Shown piece by piece: positions 56,786-64,000 of a stretch of 64,000 bases of DNA; position 1 is the first letter of the stretch, and each line of letters begins with the position of its first letter. Location of the stretch: the NCBI GenBank assembly GCA_036245525.1, contig BTPG01000006.1, positions 71,497,480 through 71,561,479 on the forward strand, given 5' to 3'. The notes beneath the pieces are model-generated. The model was not told the origin of the DNA. It ran no database searches and saw only the letters and a program-made list of their open reading frames with translations. This DNA is from Semisulcospira habei. Its lineage: Eukaryota; Mollusca; Gastropoda; Semisulcospiridae. The position numbers were made by a program, and so were the translations under genes.

Positions 56786-57000
56786 CGGGGGCTCATGAGG
56801 ATCTACGCTTCTTGCTGACACCTCTTTGTACCAATGTTCCTTTGACGGCTGTGGATCTTTGTCGTCGATTTAACTCTTTCGAGACGTGCCGCAACCGGAT
56901 TCGCGGCTTCATGCCGCGAATCCGGTTGCGGCACGTCTCGAAAGAGTTAAAGATATATTTGAAACAAAATCTGCGCGGGCACTGACAATGAATGGGTTAA
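56786..57000. mobile_element. Truncated ATAGATCC element carrying a nested hairpin
   Basis: Right arm only (GCGGGGGCTCATGAGGATC), then the shared tail GACGGCTGTGGATCTTTG. A hairpin is inserted at an internal TTAA (56870-56950); the tail resumes and ends GACAATGAATGGG then TTAA 56997-57000. Confidence 0.6.
56870..56950. mobile_element. Perfect 73-nt TTAA hairpin
   Basis: Between TTAA sites: arms of 34 bp (CTCTTTCGAGACGTGCCGCA ... CGCGGC) with no mismatch and a TTCAT loop. Nested in the element above. Confidence 0.8.
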
Positions 57001-57080
57001 CTCATTCGAGGCGTGCCGCCTCCGGATAGAGATGCGGCTTAAGCCGCGTATCCGGAGGCGGCACGTCTCGAATGAGTTAA
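56997..57080. mobile_element. Second TTAA hairpin of the same family
   Basis: CTCATTCGAGGCGTGCCGCC and complement, inner ATCCGGAGGC. It starts at the terminal TTAA of the 56786-57000 element. Confidence 0.75.
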
Positions 57081-57655
57081 CTAATATGGTTTTAAAGACA
57101 CCATTTTTTTCGGCTGCCCGCCGAAGGGGTTTACACAACTTCCTGCAAAAAACTATAATAAAAAAAAAAACATCAGCTGGAATGAACTAGTTTACGTTGA
57201 GCTGGCCGTCAGTATGTAATTACTGTCTTAGCTATAAACCACTGTGGGGAGGGATGGGGGAGGGGGGTATGGGGTGGAATGAGGTCAAAATAATTATTAC
57301 ATCTAGTATCGCGTTTCTATGGGTTTTTAATTGTTTTATAAAGTAAATCCCGACAAAGACAGAGAGGCGCTTAAAAAGTTAAACTGCAACACAGTTATTA
57401 AAATTTCATAATTTTACCCCCAAATCGAATTAACTGTTATGTAATTTATCTTATTAATTTGTATCTTTCTTTGTTAGGAATTCCTGCGCAGTTTACACGC
57501 TCGGCAGTCAACTGTGACTGGTCTTTGGAGTTTTCAATTGTTTTATACTCTTGTGTCCAATGCGTAGCGCAGTGTGTAAGGGCTCTTCATTCGGATTCGC
57601 CAGAAAACAAAGACGATAAATTCACCCCTACACTGCGGGTAGACGCTGATTTTAC
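57081..57655. other. No gene recognised
   Basis: AT-rich. A plus-strand frame at 57478-57578 has an AG/GT-like frame but resembles the end of the long inverted-repeat family (CACGCTYGGCAGTCA), so I do not call it. Confidence 0.35.
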
Positions 57656-57656
57656 T

Positions 57657-57870
57657 TTAACTCATTCTACCCCGATACACCACAGCAAGACATGGATTGA
57701 GCATGATAGTTCAAGGGTGGTACCAGAATAGCTTGGTGCCCATAGGCGCCAAGCTATTCTGGCACCACCCTTGAACTATCATGCTCGATCTGTCTCCATA
57801 ATTGTAATGCAGTCCTTCAGAGAGCAACTTCAAAATGAGGGGATTTGGGTCCTGGGGTAGAATGAGCTAA
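57657..57870. mobile_element. GGCGCCAAGC-family palindrome, diverged
   Basis: TTAA left, CTAA right. Arms GAGCATGATAGTTCAAGGGT and complement are nearly perfect although the sequence differs from other copies. Confidence 0.7.
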
Positions 57871-57930
57871 GAACCACTGTCAGTTCGGCACCATTGCCCG
57901 TCCAAGAAACACGGCTACAAAGTAGTCAAA

Positions 57931-58035
57931 GCAAGAGGCGTAGATCCTCATGAGCCCTCGCAAATACGGGGCCTCATGAGGATCTATACCTCTTGCAGGG
58001 TTGGATCGTCTTTATTTCAGTCTTCTCGGCATTGA
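57931..58035. mobile_element. ATAGATCC-family hairpin, both arms
   Basis: GCAAGAGGCGTAGATCCTCA and complement; the intact counterpart of the half hairpin at 17399. Confidence 0.75.
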
Positions 58036-58604
58036 AGCTGTTCAAACTTCAGAATGACGGTGAGGTCAGCGTTGACAGTATGTCGGAAGGGACACTGTTG
58101 TATTTTGGTCTGTGATGTTGGACCTTACGGCTACGAGTTACTAGGTCCGAAATCGCAGACCAGCACACTGTAACATTTCGTATCCACCGTCCATTGCCTT
58201 TGGCGGCATTATCTGGCAAAAACCATTATGTTCATATTTTTAAGAAAAACGACATTTTCATTGTATAACAATGAAAAGCTCGCTTTTCTCAAAATGGTCA
58301 TATTAGCTTTTACCAGATAACGGTTATATATATAGTCGGAAATAAGGCCTAGCGCTTATGTCTAGTACGACGCTGTGTACCCATATGTATTTAATACTCT
58401 ACATTATTTTCATTTTGAAACTTTATATTTGTTTACAACGTTATTGTGCCACGAGGGAAAATTTGGGCTGCCTTCCCCGGGGACGACGAGTCGCTCAGTG
58501 CAGCGCCAACCGACCTACTTAGTTGGGCCACGAGGGGAAATTTGGGCTGCCTTCCCTGGGGACGACGAGTCGCCACCTTTCGATGCCAACCGACCTGCCT
58601 AGTT

Positions 58605-58760
58605 GGTTTTGTTGTTGTTTGTTTGTTTGTTTGTTTGTTTGTTTGTTTGTTTGTTTGTTTGTTTGTTTGCTTTTGATTTGTTTTGTTTTGTTTTGTTTGT
58701 TGTTGTTTTGGTGGGGGGGTTTTGTTGTTGTTGGCGGGTTGTTGTTGGTTTTTTTGTTGC
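58605..58760. repeat. (GTTT)n tract
   Basis: GTTT/TTTG and GTTGTT units, paralogous to 18085-18240. Confidence 0.9.
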
Positions 58761-59045
58761 GGAGCAGCTTCGAGTGCTTATGAGGATCTAGAACTCTTGC
58801 AGCTAGGTGGTGGTCTTTTTTTTTTCTTCCGGACAGTGAACGTTCAGCGTTTCGTCGGTCTTCACTTACTATTGCACCACAACAGTTACCTCTCTTCAGC
58901 CACCGTGCAAAACTACTGAATGAGCAGCACATTGAGGGAGATCCCAAGCGTAACATTTCACCTGTGGTTATTGTAAGGGAAGTAATCTTGCGGAGGAAAC
59001 CCTTTCTGTTATGCTTTTCTCTCCCCTTCTTTTTTTTTTACTTTT
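58760..59045. repeat. Inverted copy of 18995-19260
   Basis: Reverse complement, starting at one arm of an ATAGATCC hairpin. Confidence 0.65.
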
Positions 59046-59054
59046 TTAGTGCAG

Positions 59055-59810
59055 ACGGAGAAACGAAACGAAACATTTCGTCGAAATGTCCGCATTTCAG
59101 ACATTTCTCCAACATTTCACCGTTTCACGAAATGCGAAACGACACATTTCACGAAATAGAACCTGTCTCTATTTGTGCGAAACATTTCGCCGAAACATTT
59201 CTACCGTCGCCCAATCAGCGTCGTCCGCTGCCAATCTGACGTCATTCAAGCCCAAACTTGAAGATAGCAATGGTAAAGTGATGCCGTGGAGTCAGGTCTA
59301 TTATGGCTAGAATTGCGTGATGTGACGCACGATTCTGTAAGATTTAAGCGGAGAAATCATTTTCGAAATGGAATCTATCAAGTATCATCACTAAAGTACC
59401 ACCAAAATATGATTTTAGGCCGTCAGTTTTCTGAACCCCACTTTCATCGGCTGCTCTGCTAATCCGCCTACAAGATGGCGGCTATCGGTTCGACTGAGAC
59501 GGCGGCATCCTCGATTCACTTGAACAAGCCCTGTTTACGCATTCAAAAGCGCTAACGTTTATTCGATATGGTCGGCAATTCACTTTAATTGTGTAAGTGA
59601 AGGCACACATGTCTTATATGTTTAGTTTTTAAACGTCAATAGTCAGAAATATGACCCGATATCCACCGACACAAACCAGAGCATGTGTCAGTGAAGAGTT
59701 ACTTCCCCTGTACCAATCGAAATGACTTTTCACCGCGTTTCTGCGTGTGCGGAGGAGGCATTTCGATGCAATGAAAATGTTTCGTTTCTTATGCATTTCG
59801 TTTCTCCGTG
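59055..59810. mobile_element. DNA transposon-like element with ACGGAGAAACGAAA ends
   Basis: ACGGAGAAACGAAACG near 59055 and its complement near 59795-59809. The core 59330-59640 is a diverged relative of repeat F (780-1020). No transposase frame. Confidence 0.55.
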
Positions 59811-59951
59811 TAGGGAAGCCTTTAGGCAACACTTCCAAAATTTGAGAAATGGGGCCTTGGGACTAAAAGGGTTCAGGTGAAAGCACTGAGACGTACTGTA
59901 ATTGCAAATCCACCAAAAAGATTTAGGAATGACTTCTTTTTAATTTTCTTA

Positions 59952-60459
59952 AGGCCCCGCTACACATGCCCGGTTTTGAGGCCGATTCCCGATCAGTTTC
60001 GAATCGAGGGGTGATCGGGCCGGACTAAAAAAACGTGTGCACTGCCCGGCACACATTTCCCGATTTGTTTCAGTTGAGCCGACCGGTTTGAATCGAAGAT
60101 CAAAGTCGTACCTGTTCTGTAAAATGGCTGCTAGTTTTGACAGTGATGATGATGTGCTTGCATTATCAGCAGTTTTGCATCATATTCGGGAAGAGGCGTG
60201 CGAAACATCAGCAACGGCGGTGGCCGGGATCACAACAGGCGTGTTCCGCCATTTGCAAACTACGACATGCTTTGCGAGACGCGCTCTGATTGGTTGAAGC
60301 TTACAACCGGGGCCGATTCGGACCGGAAAAATAGAGCAGGTTCTAGACACCCGATTCCCAGCCGATTGGGACCGGATCGGATAATTGACGTCATCCGATC
60401 GCAATTGGATTGGAATCGGTTTCAAAATCGGGGCACAACCGGCTCGTGTGGCGGGGCCT
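59952..60459. mobile_element. 508-bp Harbinger-like MITE
   Basis: TIR AGGCCCCGCTACACATGCC at the left and the complement of CGTGTGGCGGGGCCT at the right, TTA duplication on both sides. Block A has the empty site near 19735-19742. An internal frame contains MAASFDSDDDVLALSAVL, reminiscent of a Harbinger protein N-terminus, so it may be a deletion derivative. Confidence 0.85.
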
Positions 60460-60924
60460 TTAGGGTCCCAGCCTCTTACAGTAACGTGTAGACACAATGC
60501 CTACCCCACATAAGCTCTCCTGACATTCGTTATTGCCGAGCGTAAGTATGCATTCGTATTGTTGTATTTTGACAGTATAGTCTCTTTTGTCTGCTCCTTA
60601 AAAATGAGTGCGTGAATGAAGAATTACAAATAGCCACGGATTTGGAAAGGTTAGCCATTTTTGCTCAAACTGAGAATGATCTGCGCGGCTCGCGGGTTTC
60701 GATTATACACCGTCATACAAAATGCAGCCTAGTGTCATAACATTTGTTACTCAGAATCTGTTACAGTTATTAGCACTGAGATTTTCTTTTTAATAAAATA
60801 AAATAACAAATAGAAAAACATACAAAGGATCACAGGACACTTTTTTTTAGCATTGTCATTGTAACGATTTCCGCACCCATCATTGAACACCTAAGCTCTG
60901 CGTTTTCAGCTAGCATGTTGTGAA

Positions 60925-61130
60925 ACCATTACATCCTGAGGCTGATTTTTTAAAAATTGTTTATTGTCCTATGAAGGCTACTTTACAGATTAGGAGATAG
61001 ATTAACTGTTTTAGTTCAAGGGTGGTGCCAAAATAGCTGGGCACCTCAGGCGCCAAGCTATTCTGGCACCACCCTTGAACTATCAGTCAAATTTATTTCA
61101 AGCAATGGGTGTATCAGGAAAAAAATGGTA
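60925..61130. mobile_element. Variant GGCGCCAAGC palindrome, block B copy
   Basis: Matches 20210-20433 with a few arm mismatches (CTGGGCACC). Confidence 0.6.
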
Positions 61131-61261
61131 AATGACTGTAGTAGGCATTCCTCATTTTGTGGGCAGGCTCACAATATTCACTATATTTATCTGGAAACTG
61201 TACTGGAATTACATATTTCATTATAATTCGTTAACATACATCTCCGTTTCATGAAATGAAA

Positions 61262-61470
61262 ATCAGTATGTGGATACACGCCCGTGCAGGCTTTCCATTA
61301 AAAGAAATATAATAGCGAGCCATTATAGCCAATCAAAGCCACCAAGGACGCCAAAATAATGGAAAGGAACTCCACACTAGATGAAAAAGTGCCTTGGGGT
61401 GTCAGTACCATGCGGTGCATAGAGAGTGCCAAGCAGATCAGGCACGAATCTTCGAGCGCTTATTAACCTA
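61262..61470 (+). mobile_element. Orphan LINE 3' UTR, block B copy
   Basis: Matches 20564-20800 with a small deletion. Confidence 0.6.
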
Positions 61471-61488
61471 CTACAAACAGTAACAGAG

Positions 61489-61702
61489 TTAACTCATTCA
61501 GCTCGACGTACGTATTTTCCAAATTTTGGAGGCGTCATATAACGACTATGCACCTGTTGCAGGAGATGGATCGACCATGATAATTCAAGGGTAGTGCCAG
61601 ATTAGCTTGGCGCCGACAGGCGCCAAGCTAATCTGGCACTACCCTTGAATTATCATGGTCGATCCATCTCCCGTTGTAGTGTGTCAGGGCTGAATGGGTT
61701 AA
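61489..61702. mobile_element. TTAA-flanked GGCGCCAAGC-family palindrome
   Basis: TTAA at both ends. Core TTGGCGCC/GACA/GGCGCCAA with fully paired arms; orthologous to 20819-21032. Confidence 0.75.
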
Positions 61703-61975
61703 TCAGACCACAGGTAGTATACTGAGGAGCAACAGAAATGCACCATTTGTGTTTTGCTCCTCAGTACATTTGTAGACAATGCCACTTTCTGCTCTGGAAC
61801 TGAAACGATTCAAGTCAACAATAATTTCTAGGGCCGATGTAGGCTTTAGTTGGTCTACGCATGGCTGTACGCGGGCCAACAGAAGCTTACATCAGACGGA
61901 GGATGTTTTGTTCGCCGGGGTGAAAGGTACTCTGTGACTATTTCAATGAGGATGCTGCATTTATTTCTACTCGGT

Positions 61976-62066
61976 TTAACCCTTTGCGTGTCGGTAGCGG
62001 TTTGAGTCGAGATGATTCCTACAGGAGCCATCGCGCCCAAAACCGCTACAGATATGCAAAGGGTTA
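61976..62066. mobile_element. TTAA-flanked GTCGGTAGCGG-family palindrome
   Basis: TTAA both sides. CCCTTTGCGTGTCGGTAGCG pairs with its complement at the right end. Confidence 0.7.
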
Positions 62067-62192
62067 AAATACCCGCAAAGATCGGATAAAAATATTTGTT
62101 TGTGTGAATTAAATTTGAAATTTACTGAATCAAAACTCTGGAAAACATTCTGCCGAGGTGCTCATTTCGTGTAGGTTTCACTACATCGTCCA

Positions 62193-62223
62193 ACACACGC
62201 ACACACACACACGCACGCACACA

Positions 62224-62267
<44 letters not shown>

Positions 62268-62365
62268 CACATACGCACGCACACAGACACACGCACGCGC
62301 GCGCACGCACGCACGCACGCATACACACACACACACACACACACATTTACATACATACATACACT
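62193..62365. repeat. (CA)n/(CACG)n microsatellite
   Basis: Paralog of 21493-21675. Confidence 0.9.
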
Positions 62366-62763
62366 AGACTACAAAAGATCGTACCAAATGTATACTGTTT
62401 AATTATTTTTTTAATTCGCACTTGTGTACATTTGCCGATGTGAAAACAACATGAAAATACTGCTTGCTGGTGGGACGGAAGACGAGAGATCTGAGCGAAG
62501 TTCACTTTACCAACGTTATTCAGACAAACCACGACTCAATCTAGGTTGCATAAGTAGGTACGTGTACGATCTTAGCAATGCTGTCCACTTAATTACAGTT
62601 CAATGGTTTATCGTGCTTCAAGTTCTACTAGCAAGAAGGGAGGTGTCGTATTCAAGTCGACTCTCAAACCGAGTGGCTAAACACAGACAAAAAAGTGCGT
62701 AAAACGCAATGAAATAGCAAACAAAGACAAAATTTGCTATAAAACCCAGTAACCAAAGATCCT

Positions 62764-62791
62764 CGGGCCCACGACGGCCGCAGTGGGCCCG
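62764..62791. repeat. Contracted GC-rich palindrome
   Basis: 28 bp, compared with 70 bp at 22080-22149. Confidence 0.8.
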
Positions 62792-62799
62792 AAGACGTT

Positions 62800-64000
62800 T
62801 TGCCTTCACGTAATGTCGAACACAAAAGAGTTTTCCAAAGTATTTTGTGCTCGTCCTTTCAAAGAGTGCGTCTTTCTTTATTAATTAAACCTGAACAGCT
62901 AATATAAACAGTGATCTGCTATCGTGTTGTAGAACAGACTGCTGGGCTCTCTGCCTCTGCACCTAGGAGTCACGTGAATTATCAGGTGGTATCTAATAGG
63001 TGCCTCTGTTGTCATGGTGACGCGTCCACCAATCAGAGGCTGCTGACGAGGGAGACTGAGAAGGTTGGAGATTTTTCATTTCTGTCTCTGGGGTTTGAGC
63101 CCCAGATCATGTGTCGGTTCATGAGTAAGGATAAATTATCAGAAGGAACAAGAACAGGTGAGGAGGTATTCGAGAACCAAGATGCGAACTGAGGAACCGA
63201 CAAAAATGAATGAACCTCATTATTTCCCGTAGACTCCATCCCCCATCGTGCTTGCGAGTGGTAAATGATTGTCGTTCATTTCAAAACACCAACAGAGAAA
63301 CAATGAGAGGTGCCCAACGTTTTGTTTGGGTTTTTTGTGGTGTGTGTGGGTTTTTTGGGCTTAATTCTTCCTTAACCCTTTGTGTGTCCTGCAGGAATCA
63401 TCGCGACTAAAACCGCTACGGACACCCAAAAGGTTGGGGAAAAAATGCAGACAATAGAAAAAGAAACCGATGCCGCAAATCGGAAACCTTCACCTTTCTG
63501 TAATATGAGAATTTCCAACAATTCTTACATGTATATTACATTAATATTTCACATACTGTATTGGCAGAAATTCTCACACAAAAAAGTGACATGAACATTG
63601 ATAATGACGACAAATAGACGGCAACCTCACTGTGCTGCAACTAAATCTTTGAAAGTGGTTTACTCAGTGAGAAGGGAATGTAGGAAAAGCCAAAGTCGCT
63701 GCTCATTTCAATAAACATAGACTTAGGTGTCTGATTATTTGAGGCATAAATAAAGGCGCAATAAAAGAAAAAGCAGATGTAGAAAATTAAGTAAAACACA
63801 TCACACTCTACAAAAATGATTCCAGTCGTTTGTCCAGTGGGAGAGCAATTGTCGTAGACCTACATCGGGCCATGAAGTGACTGAACACTAAATTCATACT
63901 CGAGAAACCCTTTTGGACAGATTTCTGCAGGGTTCAAAAACACAGTGCAATGCATATGTTGAAACTATTCATCCGATGACTGCGAAATTAATATATGTAG
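62800..64000. other. No gene recognised; duplicated sequence
   Basis: Matches about 22160-23360 to the window end. It contains a half GTCGGTAGCGG hairpin at 63373-63437. No coding exon was identified. Confidence 0.5.

Noticed and set aside
57478..57578. Cysteine-rich plus-strand exon with pyrimidine-rich acceptor and GTAAGG
   Set aside because: Its 5' part resembles the end of the dispersed inverted-repeat family seen near 30930 and 36745, so repeat origin is more likely.

Overview
The window looks like animal nuclear DNA, most likely from a marine lophotrochozoan such as a mollusc. It is AT-moderate and has no operons or long continuous host genes. It is crowded with CA, AT, TAA and GTTT microsatellites, decayed non-LTR retrotransposons of several clades (RTE-like, CR1/L2-like, I-like with RNase H, an L1-like remnant), a SINE, Harbinger-like MITEs and very many short palindromes. 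The species assignment is an inference from this repeat spectrum and is not proven. A 500-base run of N (47960-48459) marks a scaffold gap.

Layout. Two large paralogous blocks are in direct orientation: block A (1 to about 23360) and block B (about 37800 to the window end). They correspond in order (1=37800, 8300=50430, 12344=50430, 15570=51977, 17400=57960, 19620=59820, 23360=64000) but differ by insertions, deletions and one inverted segment. This is effectively a tandem repeat with a period near 37.8 kb. Comparing the copies gives natural empty sites: a nested pair of retroelements (13369-15568) is absent from B, two MITEs with 3-bp target duplications (50736-51220 and 59952-60459) are absent from A, and an RTE element (44711-gap) sits in B at a site that is empty in A.

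Between the blocks lies the only host gene I can model (23962-37441, minus strand). It has four short exons, all joined in phase 1: a signal peptide, a four-cysteine module, a six-cysteine EGF-like module and a hydrophobic C-terminus, 117 residues in all. A 4.5-kb I-like LINE with a 12-bp target duplication sits in its third intron. Exon-like remnants of a second family member lie inside block A (9845-10935). They fall within a 4041-bp segment bounded by TTAA that is cleanly missing from block B.

The most striking content is a set of at least ten sequence-unrelated families of near-perfect hairpins (73 to about 280 bp). Most are flanked by TTAA and share ends close to TTAACYCWTT, as expected of non-autonomous piggyBac-like or Kolobok-like elements. 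They insert into each other's TTAA sites. Paralog comparison shows that several have lost exactly one arm, with the breakpoint at or near the loop. I regard this population, and the rearrangements centred on it, as the best candidate for an undescribed system here.
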